Origin: Kudoa neothunni
Taxonomy: Eukaryota; Cnidaria
NCBI GenBank assembly: GCA_964304625.1
Contig: OZ199839.1
Location: 4,030,001-4,094,000 of the forward strand
Length of the DNA: 64,000 bases
Direction of reading: 5' to 3'
Under the pieces are notes generated by a model. The model did not search any database and was not told where the DNA came from. It worked only from the letters and a program-made list of their open reading frames with translations. Made by a program: the position numbers and the translations under genes. This document shows, one piece after another, positions 24,512 to 36,800 of the stretch (positions are counted from its first letter, which is position 1; each line of letters begins with the position of its first letter).

Positions 24512-25023
24512 ATGGTCGTTGGATTAAGCCGTAAAAAACTGGTAGCAGTCATAGGAGACATTGTATATTATTTTTATTTCCTTCATTTCGTTTAACGCAC
24601 AATAGGATACATGTATAGGCTTCATATTGGCAGGTGTGGGCGATGTGAACCAAAAACGTCAAAAAAACTTCCTGGTTGTTGATAAAAGTAGTGCCATCGT
24701 GTATAGAATTTTTTGATTGAATATTATAGCAACGTCTACTCAGGAAGTGGAAATATTTTTTAATTCTCTCATTTCAAGGCAAGACATTGCGATTATATTG
24801 ATAACACAACCGGTAATAATTAATCACAATAGCTATGCAACAATAACGCCATTATCTTAATCACTGGACATTAAATTTTTAGATTGCTGAAATGATACGA
24901 TACTTGATCGATAAACACAACGCTCCGCTACCCTCGGTGTTAGAAATACCCTCCAAAGATTCTCCTTACGATCCTTACAAGGATTCAATATATATACGAT
25001 TAAAAGTAGTTGATAAAAAGTAA
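24512..25023 (+). CDS. ATP6V1F: V-type ATPase subunit F (V1 sector)
   Basis: Four exons, 24512-24562, 24606-24687, 24730-24812 and 24883-25023, with introns of 43, 42 and 70 bp, give 118 residues; animal subunit F is typically about 119-124. Conserved blocks are [19 protein letters not shown] at the N-terminus, [23 protein letters not shown] and [17 protein letters not shown] near the C-terminus. Subunit F sits in the central rotor stalk with subunit D and couples ATP hydrolysis in V1 to rotation. The stop codon overlaps a strong donor-like GTAAGT, but the family length supports stopping here. AATAAA at 25041-25046 follows the stop by 17 bases. Confidence 0.95.
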
Positions 25024-25137
25024 GTTTGCGAAAAGTCACTAATAAACATTTAGAACATATTGGGAAACGATTAACTTTTAGTTTTTAGTGATATTTTGTT
25101 TGTGGCATTAACGTTGGTACAATCAAATCTGCGTTGT

Positions 25138-25958
25138 CTAAACATAAACAAATTGAATTTCGTATTGGAGTGAATATTTGTAATTACGTGTCGCATAGCA
25201 CAGCATGTCATCGAGAGATGTGTGATATTTGGTGGTGAAATCGGTCATGCGAGGATTTCCTCTTACTGCACCATATCTACTACTAAGCAGCTAAATACAA
25301 AGGCACCATATCTACTACTAAGCAGCTAAATACAAAGGTTAATTAACAATGTTAATAATCAGGCATAAATGCGCACTTTAACTGTGACCATAGCTCTGAA
25401 AAAATCAACGAACGAAAGAGAACCTCTACGTGATGAATCAAATTTTTGGATTATGCGCTGTAGAGTAGCATTTGAAAATTGCAAGTTGTATCCTTTAAAA
25501 GCTACAAAAATCTGATAGATTAATATTTAAGAATAAACAATGTTAATTACCAACATCAAGTTCGTACAATCCAATTGAACCGCTCCTGTCTTTGTCGAGG
25601 TTGAAAAAAGCGTGTTTCCATTTTTCAATATTGTCGTAACATTTACAGAATTGTTCGCAGTTCAGGCCTGCAGTTCCTGGTGATTTAAACATATTGACCA
25701 CCAGCTTAATAGCTGTATGGTCGAATGTGGCTCCAAACTCTGAATAATTGAATATTTGTTAATTGCATGGACTTACTGAGAGCATATTACCCTTACAGAA
25801 GTAGGTGTATAATTCAGCCTCATCGATATAGCCACTTCTGTCATTGTCTAGATGTTTAAACACATTCTGTTTGTAAGCGTTCATTTGTTGATATGGTCGG
25901 TGACTTCTGTCCAGTGGATTTGAGATAACGCGATTAATAATCCCTTTGAAAATATTTT
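25138..25958 (-). CDS. Penta-EF-hand calcium-binding protein (PDCD6/peflin/calpain-like), 5' part missing
   Basis: Four exons are visible: 25791-25958, 25551-25739, 25383-25501 and 25138-25290. EF1 has a canonical loop DNDRSGYIDEAE and EF3 has DKDRSGSIGLYE. EF2 (KSPGTAGLNCEQF) and EF4 (DSSRRGSLSFVDF) are degenerate. The region after EF4 resembles the last EF hand of the family. The pattern of five hands with the EF3-EF4 linker fits PDCD6, peflin, sorcin or calpain small-subunit-like proteins, which bind calcium and dimerise through EF5. The start exon was not found upstream of 25958. The last junction is ambiguous because its acceptor lies in a 35-bp tandem repeat; if the intron is retained, the frame stops at 25359. 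Confidence 0.7.
25268..25337. repeat. Two tandem 35-bp units spanning a splice acceptor
   Basis: Units 25268-25302 and 25303-25337 are identical. On the minus strand each contains TTTGTATTTAG followed by CTGCTTAG, so the intron/exon border of the penta-EF-hand gene is duplicated. Only the acceptor in unit 25268-25302 keeps the long C-terminal frame open. Confidence 0.9.
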
Positions 25959-28005
25959 CTAGTATAAGTATTTATTATTAACCAATTTTGTTGGATTCGT
26001 TATTTAATATGGAATATTTTTGACGGCGTCAGTTTAATTAATAGATTTCATTTTCTTCTAAAAATTCACGTCCAGCAATCGCAACTTTTGGTTGACACCT
26101 ACAAAAAAACTCTCTATTAGCAATAAGCTTATTACGAGACTAATGGTTTTATCTGTAAAAGATTAAACATCACGAATGTCGTTTCGTAAGATGGCTCGGT
26201 TTCGTTCCGGATAGTAAATGTTATCACCATTATTTATACTATCATTCCAAATCTATTTCCTTCATGCTGCTACCATTTTTTTATTTGGGAGTGTAATTGG
26301 ATGAACTGTTCGATTTTAAATGGTATGGCACAATTCCGTTTTTATATTATTTTATAGATTTTGCATATTTAAGGTTTAAATTTTACAGAATTACACTTAT
26401 TTCAATTGTAATAAGATGTGATGCGAAAATTAACTTTTATAATATAAAGTTAGTAATAAATAAAAATAATGATATCACAATATTGTTAATGGATAGATAC
26501 AATGTTAGAATTTACTTTAGATAAACTCTATGAATAAAATTAGATTTAATTTTTATTAATTTTCATTTTAATAAGATTTAAATTTCGGGTCTCTAATTTT
26601 GGAACGGTCTATGAACAATTCGATTAAATAACCTCAATATTATGATTACGGTGTGGCTATTGAAAAATTTTTTTATTGGATTTTTTTTTAATTCAATCAG
26701 CACGTTAATTCAGAAAAGTACAAAGTTTAAACTTTTTAATCAAGTGAAGTAATGAAATCTTTAATCGTAAACTAGATAATATTTTTGATTAGAAAACATG
26801 GTTAAAAAATACAGTATAGTTTAATATTTGATGCAAATCAGAATTATTACTAGTTTCATTGGGAAATACAATTAGAATTGTGTTTATCCATTATAAAAGT
26901 GATAGATATCGGAAGAATAAAACATTCATTAAAGCTTTAAACATGACTCATAATTCCAACCTACCAAGCGAATTGTGGAAATACGTTCTAGAAACTAAAT
27001 ATTCAAAATGAAAAGACATTTGTCTCAAACTTGTTTCTATCTTTGGTACAACTTATTGTTGTGAGTCTATTTATTAAACTATAAAGTTTGTAAAATTGAA
27101 GCATCGCCAGTATCTTCCTCATAAACAAACGCCTGACGGAACTAATTCGTACAGCGTTAATAGCATACGAACCGGATTATCGTCAGCTCACGAATAATGT
27201 GGAAACACAAAAAACTTGTAACATTAGAAACAATTTCTAAATAAAATCTGAAAGCATTAAATTCTTGTTTTATTACTTTATTCGTAAATATTTAATTTAA
27301 TTTTTTGCCAGAATACCACACATGATTAAATGTGAAATATTTTATCTATGCGACCATTTTAATAATGAAAAAGTTTCTTGGATCGTTAATTATTAATTTA
27401 CTCTTTTGGAAATACCATCATAAATTATACCTGTAAAAATCATATGTAAATTTGCTAGCGATTAACCGAATAAGAAAACAATTACTAAACCTTTATTTAT
27501 AATTCTACCACATTTTATCTTATTATTTAACAAAAATTTTCAAAAAATATATGTTTTAAATAAGGAAGAGATACATAAATGATTTAATGCCTTGTAGCTC
27601 TTGAAAGTTTGGGCAACCTTGAGGTTGAATTCCGATCTAATTAAGTCTGGCCACTCCTGTAATATACAAAACAGTAGGTCACCAGTTTTACGAAGTTTTC
27701 GAAAATCACTACATACTTTATAAGTATTAAATAAGAAATATTCGTGTTTTTATTTTAAATTATTTTGTGGATTATGAGTCAATCAAAATAAAAATAAGCT
27801 AAAAAATAACCCAAGTAAAAATCACGTGATTAATTGCTATTACGTAATTTTTTGGTTAGGCGTTGTTAATTCATTAGTGTTTTTATTCTCAATGGCCGAC
27901 TAAATCTTTTAGAAATATGTATATAAGGATTAATATAAAATTATAATATAACAACATAGTCTTCTCTCGTGAGGGGACGACAACTATTACTATATTGCAA
28001 TTCAA
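25959..28005. other. Non-coding DNA; may hold the missing 5' exon of the penta-EF-hand gene
   Basis: AT-rich. Short minus-strand coding-like pieces at about 26060-26227 could not be tied into the penta-EF-hand frame. Frames elsewhere in this stretch have low-complexity composition and look accidental. Confidence 0.35.
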
Positions 28006-29398
28006 CCCTCTAAGTAAACTGGGGTCCATTTGGAACCCAAACGGGATTGCCATCCTGTTTTCTCAGCCGTCATTTACAATTAGAATCCAAACTTCTTCTA
28101 TTCTCGTAAACACGTTTATCTTTAGCGGAATAGATTTATTGGGATTTTCATGTGCCATAAATTTTATAACAAAAACATCATCGGAGTATAGTTGGGGTCT
28201 AAATAGACCCCAGATATTTTTTTGTTTTTAAAAATATATAATTATTTATATTAATTTTAAAATGAAAATTGAATTTAAACATATTTTACACACCAAAATA
28301 TAACAAATAATTTTTTCCACGCACGCACACACATGACAATTTCTATCATATGTTTGCATGGATTTCTTTTGGGAAAGTAGCGAGGATAATGTTGACAATA
28401 ATGAAAATTAAAGACCCAAACTGGTATACTTGAAGGAGACTGTAAGCGATGAGAATCATAAAAACCTCATGTGTGATGTGTGATGAAAATGACGATTCGC
28501 CTGTAGACAAAAACAACGATTTATAGGGTGCAATCAAAACAAAGAAAACCAATGGGGCGACAGAAAATAAAATGAATTTTCTTCAAAGTGTGACTATATA
28601 CGTCACACAAAAGATCTTTAGTACTGCAGGATGTTTTCATCACTTCTTCCCGATGGAAATAGTGGAACGAACAACTAATATACCAATCAGTGCGATAAGA
28701 ATCATGATGGAAATAACTGGAAGATGATTATGTTGATGAAATGCATGGTTCTATTGGCTGTTTGTTTTACATAACTATCCATAAGGATAACCAAGAGCTT
28801 ATTGTTGAAATGTTGGTTGTGATTAAGGTAGAGGGATATACAAAGATCTTTTTTCCTTGTACAGATTCAAGCAACTAACAAGAGCGCCCACTTTGATAAT
28901 GCAGAAATTACGGAGGAACGGCAGTTAAACGATAAATTTTTCCAAATTAAAGAAATATGGGGAATTTAGATTAACGCGGCGAACAAAAATTATAACCACG
29001 GAGAAAATAAATATATGTCGTGATGTGCAATTTGGTTTCTTTTAGAGGCAACTGCCCTTTTAGACACTATATAAAATGCATGCCAGGAAAATATGGCTGA
29101 AAATTTTTCCTCTTGGTAGACCCTGCATCTATATTATGTATATGTGGAGTTGCTAACGAATTCTAGTATCAGTCATTTCGAAATAACCAGCCGTCCTATT
29201 TATATAGGAACATTGCATAGAGGTGCATGCGCAAACTAAAACAAAACCAAAAATTATTAACGAAAACATTTCTTCAATTTATAATTTTGTAGATTGATAG
29301 AAAACTGTATTATTAAACGAAATCACACAAAAAACTATGGGGTCCAGATGGACTCCAGTTAGACTCCGAGGGGGCCTGATTGATTGTTACTTAGAAGG
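28006..29398 (+). mobile_element. Decayed piggyBac element
   Basis: The left end CCCTCTAAGTAAAC follows TCAA (from TTAA). The right end, read inward, is CCTTCTAAGTAAC and is followed by TTAA (29399-29402). Subterminal GGGGTCC...GGACTCC palindromes occur at both sides (28021-28036, 29339-29356). In pieces of the plus strand near 29045-29130 the residues FRGNCPF and MPGKYG match the piggyBac block that follows the first catalytic Asp. Stops and frameshifts are numerous, so this copy is long dead and is also shortened. Confidence 0.65.
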
Positions 29399-29720
29399 TT
29401 AAAATGCTATAAAATAACATATATAATGGAATTTTAAAATACAATGAAGTATCACGTTAGGTATTCCAATAAATCGTTTAAAATTTCTATTAAATTTAAT
29501 TAATTGAAATCTGATTTTCTGGACAAACACCTTTATAACCAGATTAGATTCGATGAAAGTGATTCAAGGAAATAAAGTGCTGCGTATATATTATATAAAT
29601 GAAAAAATATCAAATAAAGCTAGATCTCAACATTTAAAAAATGGTTGGCTCCTTAACACAATGAAGTATAATATAAAGGAAATAATATATTTATGAGGAG
29701 GCTACCCCCATTTATTTAGA

Positions 29721-30231
29721 GGGTTTTCCAAGCTATTTCGTCATGTGTTTATAAATAGTCGATTTCATAGGAAATTTTTGTATTCTTACACATATAACGA
29801 AGATATTGAAAATGAGAAATAATTTTTCTAAATTTTTAATTATTAAATAATATATTAGATATAATATGAACAAGCAGCAAAGGTCTTTAAGTTAAAAAAA
29901 TAAAAAGTTTCTGACGCACTAAAAGAATCATTTCAACAAAGTAAAGTATCATGTATTTAAGGGAAAATCACGAAACGAATCCAAATTTAAAAATTAATTG
30001 ATGGAAGATATAGAATTATTTTACCTGCTGATTGTCTCGGATATTGCAAGACATTGCTCCATTATCACGTAAGGTGCCTAAATAAAGATATTAAGTTAGA
30101 ATAAAAAATTTTCCTGTAGTTACATATTTTTTATTTTGATTTTTCCTGTGTCGAAATAAAATTTATTTTATTATTTTTAATAGTGCATTCATTAATTTAA
30201 GTCAATGTTGACGAAATAGCTTGGAAAATCC
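29721..30231. repeat. Inverted-repeat element of unknown superfamily
   Basis: 23-bp arms at 29721-29743 and 30209-30231 match at 22 of 23 positions (core TTTTCCAAGCTATTTCGTC) and enclose about 465 bp of AT-rich DNA without a reading frame. No clear target duplication was found, so I cannot assign a superfamily. It resembles a MITE. Confidence 0.6.
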
Positions 30232-30471
30232 TATAATTACCACTTCTAGTTGAAAAGTTCAAACGATTATGAAAAAATACTCTACTGATTATATCTACTA
30301 AATAAATGACTTATCTTTTTAAATCAGAAACCACGCGCCTTAAATTTCTAATTTTCAGTGCCTTATGTAATAATAAGAAAAGTTATTTAAAAAAAGATAA
30401 TAACAATATCAAATATTTAAAATTTCCAAAATTGTTACAATATTGAAGAGTGAGAAAAATAATTTGCTTAA

Positions 30472-33039
30472 TCCTCTAACAAACTTGGGGTCTTTTGGAC
30501 CCCAAACTGATATTAAACGAGGTATAGAATTTTGCGTAGTAGTTTGCAAAGCTTTTTATCCTAGCTATTCTCATCAATTTATAATAGTTAAAACTTACTA
30601 AACTTTGGAAAAAAATAAAAATAATATAGCTCAGAAAAATAAAATTATCTTTTAACGAACTTGGGGTCTAAAAGACCCCATGTTTTTTTTGTTTCGTTAT
30701 TATTAAAAAATATAAAAATACGTAATATAAAAATGCAGAAATTTCTATAGACGAAACTTTGAGAAAATGGACAATTTAATGTGCAAATTAATCCCCTTGG
30801 GAAATCCGCCAGTGCTTTTGTATACAATCGTTAACAAAATTCAATCTAAATATGCTGTTTGGCGTTCGTTTTTGATTGTTTATGGCTTTAAAAATCATAA
30901 AATGCTTACATACTATTGACTTACGTTTCTTAAAGCATTTTATAACAATAAATTATATTTCGAAATTGTTTATTATTTTCTTAATATCGATGAAATTTTA
31001 GGAAATACATTTTTAATACACATGAACCCTGCATTACTGATAGGTTTAAAACTAAATGATATTTTTCTATTGAGATGATGTCCTTATTTAAATTTTACTT
31101 CCTTCAGCAATGATGATTTTTAACAAAAAAAACGATATCACTCCATATGGTTATTTCGATGCGTAATGAGTAGTTCGGAGGAATATATCAATGAGATCGA
31201 ATCGTCTGTTAGTGAATTAGATGATTTTTTGTGTGAGGTATCCGACAATACGAAAGGAATGTTAGACGACGAATGTCCTACAGATGCTACGATAGACAAA
31301 AATGGAACGGTGTGGACTTTGAAAAAGCCCCCTTCTTCGAAAGTTTGTCTTGAAAATACACTTCTTCTCGACCTGGCCCAACGGCATATTCAGTTCAAAG
31401 AATCAAAAATATTGAAGATTGTTTCACAATATTTTTTACAAATAATATTTGTGGTGAAATAATAAAATATACAAATGAATTTGGAAGAAGTCGCTTCAGA
31501 GATTCTTGGACTGATCTAGATGATGTTGAGTTTAAGGCATATTTGGGAACACTTGCTTTGATGGCTGTTCATAAAGATCGAGAGGAGCCTTTAGTCGATC
31601 TGTTTAGTCTTTCCGAAGGAAAAGAATTATATCGTCAACTTTTTTCTTATAACCGCTTCAGACAAATAACGAGATCGCTGCATTTTGATGATGCAAATAC
31701 TAGGGTTCAAAGAAAGGCGACTGATAAATTCTGTGCCATCCGTAGTGTATGGAATATGTGGGTTGACATTTTGTCGTTGTATTTCTCTCCTAATGAGGAT
31801 ATAACTGTAGATGAGCAGTTAGCGCCATTTAAGGTAAGGTGCCCGTTTAGGCAATATATGCCATTAAAACCAGCCAAATATGGTTTAAAATTCTTTCTGC
31901 TGGCGGACCCAAAGGATAAATATGTTCTTAACGTCTCTCCATATCTTGGAAAAAACGGAAGTGAAGCTAGTCGAACCTTAAACGTGGGTGAAAACATTGT
32001 ACTTTCTCTGACAACCCCATTTCATTATTCTGGAAGAACGGTTGTTGCAGATAATTGTTCATTTCTCTGGGGTTAGCAACAAAATTACTGGCGAAACAGT
32101 TAACATATTTGGGAACCATTCGTCACAACAAACGAGATCTGCCATCTTGTGTTCTTCCAAACAGACGAAGAGAATTGTACAGCACCACATTTGCGTTCTT
32201 CAAAAAAAATATGTTGACATCATACGTAAACAAAAAAAGTAAGGCTGTTATTATATTATCAACTGACACCAACAATACAGATATAGAAAAGGAAATGGGC
32301 AAAAATAAGCCAGTAACTATCTTACACTACAACAGAACAAAGGGTGGTGTAGATACCATTGATAGAATGTTGTCGTCTGTTTCAGTTAGAAGATTTACTC
32401 GACGATGGCCAATGATTGTATTTTTTTAATATGGTCGATTTACCTTTAATCAATGCTTTTGTGCTATTTAAATATATTTTTGTTGAACAAAAAAAATGCG
32501 ACGTCAATTTATGAAAGAGATGGTCCAAGTCCTTTACCGACCATTCCTTGCTAAAAATACACTTGACAAGAAAATTATCAAAAGGAGTCATTCAGCTCTC
32601 TCCGCTAAACCAGTCATTGCAGATTCTAATTTGAAAAAGAGTCGATGCGAATTTTGTCCTCGAGAGACTGATAAAAAAACTAGCACCCGCTGTGTTAGCT
32701 GTAGTAGCTTTTTCTGTCGAGACCATTCATCAAAAAAATGTAAGTTTTTTTGAAAATAATACTAGTTTTATACAAAAATATAATGTGTATTGTTTTTATT
32801 ATTTTGCATTATTAGACTTGTTTTATGTTACTGCCGAATGTTTACGAAACGCTGTTTCAGGCAACCGAGCCAGATTAGATAAGATTAATGGTTTTATGAA
32901 ATGTAGCTTCTCTGAAAATTCATTCTAATTTTTTTATCGCTTAATAATATTTTTTTGGTTATGTTTATGCAATAAAAACTTGGGGTCCAAAAGAACCCAA
33001 GTTCGTTGGAGGGTAGTCATTTTTACATAACTCAGAGGG
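30472..33039 (+). mobile_element. piggyBac element with a broken transposase
   Basis: The outer ends are TCCTCTAACAAACTTGGGG after TTAA (30468-30471) and, read inward from TTAA 33040-33043, CCCTCTGAGTTATG. Inner copies of the terminal motif AACGAACTTGGGGTC occur at 30657 and, inverted, near 33015, each followed by a palindrome GGGGTC..GACCCC. The true boundary may be either set. The transposase (31166-32753) covers the acidic N-terminus, DDE core and Cys-rich tail. Its subterminal hairpins are shared with the element at 28006. Confidence 0.75.
31166..32753 (+). pseudogene. piggyBac transposase pseudogene (DDE_Tnp_1_7)
   Basis: The N-terminal part (31166-31462) is acidic and Ser-rich. The core reads ITVDEQLAPFKVRCPFRQYM (first catalytic Asp), then GRTVVADN (second Asp), then GGVDTIDRM (third Asp). 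The end holds the zinc-binding cysteine domain CEFCPRETDKKTSTRC. The frame changes near 31440 and near 32050, and the 32420-32500 region has a stop and further damage, so there are at least three breaks and no functional enzyme is expected. Confidence 0.8.
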
Positions 33040-33043
33040 TTAA

Positions 33044-34004
33044 TCACAAGATAATTATCAAATTGTTTAATGGCAGAGACTATTTGCATCTTACATTTTA
33101 ATCCTAAACGCGTTGCACGCACCAATAATTTTTAATCAAGGAACTCTTATTAACAAGTTATGTAAGATTTAATTTTTTTGATTCCGCAAGGTTTTATTAC
33201 TTCTGACCATCGCTTCACTCTTGATGCTAGAAATAATTAATTATAGCCGAAACTAATGCCGCCAAAATATTATTACAATGCCAATGGCCATTTTCAATGA
33301 ATATTTTCCATGCTTGGTGTTTTTGTGAATTTAATTAAATAAGAGCTATTCAAGAGCAAAGCAGAAGTGCATATGATTAGACGATAGATTCCGAGATAAT
33401 AAAATTTGAATTTAAAATTTTCTATGATTTTATGCTGTGTTGTGTGACAATTTTGAGGTATAAACTAAAATTAGCAAAATTAAATATAGTATACCGCAAA
33501 ATAATGAATTTGCTAATCATACAGAATATCATAATAGAGAAGCTTTCTTCAAAAACAAATACTATATTTATTGTAAATTTTTATTGAAACAACAATGATA
33601 AATTAATTATGAATAATATAATAACTATAGAGATGTATCCAGCTAAACAATTGCTAATTAGAGATACCAATTAGGCGTGAAAGTTTCGTGAGTAGGTTGA
33701 AAACTTTTCACTTTATTGATATAAAAATATTTTCCAGATAAATGTTGTTGAGTTAGGGAATCGATTTAGAGGTGAATTAACGATTGCGCAGTACAATCAC
33801 AGTTCGACTTAAAATAGAGTTTGTACGCAGGCGTCAAAACCTAATTAAAATCTACGTAACCCACTGTTCTCGATTGAATTTACTGTTGTTTTTTCAATAA
33901 TATCTGTTATTGTTTTTTCTTAAAGTTACCAATCAACACTTAACCTATTTGTGGATTATAAATTTTGATTCTCTGCTCAATTAATCTGTCTAATTATTCC
34001 AACA
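33044..34004. other. Upstream region of the otubain gene
   Basis: AT-rich spacer with no recognised element. Promoter signals for OTUB1 should be near 33900-34004 but none stood out. Confidence 0.4.
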
Positions 34005-35053
34005 ATGAAGGTCCAAACGGAGAATTCTAGCAGCCCTTTCACAGCAAATGAAAATAGTTCCAAAACTATTGAATTGCAGTCCTTAACTAACGAATGGTGC
34101 ACAGCATATTGCAGTGGTAATGCCGATTATGCGAAAAATTTAAAAGTAACTTATGAAAAGTTGTTGAGTTGTTCCATTTTTAATTGTTGAAAGGATGCAA
34201 TAGCTGGTTACAGTCGTGTTCGTATGATGGATGCAGATGGTAACTGCTTCTATCGAGCATTATTAATAGGACTTTTGGAAAAAGTTTACCAAAACCCCCA
34301 AAAATATATTCCACTGTATGGTTGATATCCTTGTTATGAGAAAAAAAATCGAATCCACATAAATATTTATTCTAATGTATAACTCAGGTACACGACTCAA
34401 GCTAAGGATTATTATGACGACCTTATGTCAAAAGACTACCCTGAAGTTACTGTTTCAGATTTCTATGATGTGGTAGTATTAATTTTGGATGGGGAAATTT
34501 TTCTTTTCTCAATGATAATATTTCGTCTAGTTTGTTGAACTGGTATCAAATGTACCCACCTCAATTGGAGATAAAAATTTGCCATCCTCCTCCATTGATG
34601 AATACCTCCTTAAAGTAGGTTGTGGTTGGAAAAGTTCAACTGTCAAACTAATAAAACCTATGTTTTTGGTTAGATTATGCAAGATTCTGTTGCTATAAAT
34701 TATTCCATTGTATTTATGAGACTGGTTCTGTCGTGCTATCTTCAAAATAATTCATCCACCTATCAGTGTTATCTTACGGATGGAGCGACAGTGGAAGCTT
34801 TTTGTAAGAAAGTATATTGAATTAGAGTTGCTTGAATTTTTGTTGAGCTGCGGCAATTCAGGAAGTGGAGCCAATGGATATCTATTGCGATAATATCCAG
34901 ATTGGTGCGTTAGTTAAAGTTTTTGACATTAATGTCAATATTCTGTCTGTTTCACCCAACAATTGTTATTCCTTTAACGCACCCGAAAATTCTACATCTA
35001 TTGACCTCTATCTTCTCTATAACAATATGCACTATGATATCCTATACAAATAA
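34005..35053 (+). CDS. OTUB1: Otubain deubiquitinase (OTUB1 type)
   Basis: Six exons, 34005-34145, 34194-34315, 34388-34469, 34531-34614, 34674-34811 and 34862-35053, give 252 residues (human OTUB1 is 271). The cysteine-protease loop is DADGNCFYRAL with Asp62 and Cys65. The conserved middle block is CKKEVEPM, and the end reads MHYDILYK with catalytic His246 and Asp248. Spacing and the terminal HYDILYK are diagnostic of C65 otubains. The enzyme cleaves Lys48-linked ubiquitin and, in studied animals, inhibits Ubc13-type E2 enzymes. The N-terminal segment, which in OTUB1 contacts ubiquitin-charged E2, is short and divergent here. Introns are 48-72 bp. Confidence 0.94.
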
Positions 35054-36147
35054 GGATGATGAATGTTTACACTTTTGCTATAACCCCTTCTAGCTACCTC
35101 AAACTTTTGATTATGCACTGTTGGCGCTATGATTTACTGTTGTGTTGAGTCGTGTTTTTCTAGCCAATATATTAACTTAATATTATGCGATTTTATTGGA
35201 AAAATGCTCAAATATGACCTTAATATTCTTTTGACTGACAGATCAGACAAGTTACGTGCTACCGATCACTTCAGATCTTGGTAAAGAATTAATTTAGTTT
35301 GTTCGGTCCAGGATAGTCCAAAAATTTTTTATATATCGATCTCATTTGCATGGATATATTAAACAAAATCGTTCTCATTTAATACTTTCAACTCTAATTA
35401 TGTCATATAATATATAATACCTTTTGATAAGTTAGTTTATAATTATTCTATATTGTTGGCTACTGTGTTTTTATGTGTGGTTAAGTGAATTACACTTCAA
35501 TTAAATTAAAATTAAAAACTATTTTATTCATATTACCAATTAATTATTATACATCGAGCTTAATATTTCTTGTCGATAAATATTGTCATGAAATATCTTT
35601 ACTACTTAGAAAATATGTATATATGTTAAGGTTAAAATAAAAATTAAGCAATGAAGCCATAATCACTCGGAACATGTGAGATTCTAAATAAAAATGGTGA
35701 TGGGTGCAGACTTTGTTCTTACAAATGATAGATTTGGAAGAGTAATGAAAAAACTTATACTATTTCTATAACCACACAAATTCGGCGCCGAAATGCTTCA
35801 GACGTAAGAAATGTTGAGAATCTCGATAGTGATAACGTGTTGTGTGAATGTGAACATAAAGGTTCGTTAAGTCCTGATCAGCATTTCCTGACAAAATCGG
35901 AAAATTTATAATTCTTTTGCAAAAAATAAAATAATATTTAATTGTATGTATGTATGTATGTATGTATATATATATATATTATGTCAATTTATAATTCACT
36001 CAAAAATTTAAAATTATGACATCACTTGGTCGATGTGTTGAAAAATTCATGCATTCGAATAAGACCATCTAATTTAGAGCACAACAATCTATTTCTTCTG
36101 ATCGTTTTGCTAGTTCCACATCAAGATTATATTTTTTCCGGAAAAGC
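35054..36147. other. Non-coding DNA with a microsatellite
   Basis: Apart from a TGTA/TA simple repeat at 35943-35979, nothing was recognised in this stretch downstream of OTUB1. Confidence 0.5.
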
Positions 36148-36647
36148 AGCCTGGACAATATGGCGTAGTGGCGTTAGGCGTGATTCGTAACCTAACTATT
36201 TCGAGTTCGATGCCTAATCAGGACGTTCCTGTGTCCTTACTCCAGAATTGAGTAGGAAGGCTGTAGTAATCGCAAGAATCTACGATTTACCTATCGTGGT
36301 CTTGTTTGCAGCTGGGAGGGAGATTAGTGGAAGGGTAGAACTAGGGCGTTCATAAACGCCAGAATACAGGAACGAAATAAAACCCAGTTGGTAGTTTCCG
36401 TAGAGCCGACCCCTGCATTCAGACGACTTTTCCAGATTATTTCTAGGTTAGATCAGGGTATGGTTGGGATGTTGGTTGCTCCAATACGAGGACGTTTAAT
36501 GGGTTTAAATCTCACATTACCGCATAAATGTAAGTCGCCTTAATATGGCGCTGCGGTGTCTACAGTGTAAATGGAGAAGGCCTAACTAACCCGAACTTCA
36601 CAACCTAACAAGTTGCACTAGGGATTTGACCTTGTAAACAAAAAAAC
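36148..36647 (+). repeat. tRNA-headed SINE, copy 2
   Basis: It starts AGCCTGGACAATATGGCGTAG. The A box (TGGCGTAGTGG) and B box (GAGTTCGATGCC) are well preserved. An exact 11-bp target duplication tccggaaaagc flanks it (36137-36147 and 36648-36658), which sets both ends. The 500-bp length is long for a tRNA SINE. Its body aligns with copy 1 at 23220 minus an internal block of about 210 bp. The tail is a short A-rich run, not a microsatellite. Confidence 0.85.
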
Positions 36648-36800
36648 TCCGGAAAAGCGTTAGCCAGAGTTAGTTAAAATCGAGATATGCAATATTGTTC
36701 GATGCAAGAAAAACTATTTTTCTGGCACAAAACGCTCAGGTATGTGATTATCTGTAATGGTTGGTTATATAAGGGGCGTGTCCACAGCTAATGCACAAGC

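Noticed and set aside
26060-26227. Minus-strand coding-like pieces upstream of the penta-EF-hand gene, one faintly like an integrin alpha segment
   Set aside because: They do not join in frame to the EF-hand exons, are very short, and the resemblance is within chance.
31707-31997. Minus-strand 96-codon frame
   Set aside because: Antisense shadow of the piggyBac transposase core.
35943-35979. Regularly spaced repeat as a possible CRISPR array
   Set aside because: It is a simple TGTA/TA microsatellite in an intron-bearing eukaryotic genome; no spacer structure is present.
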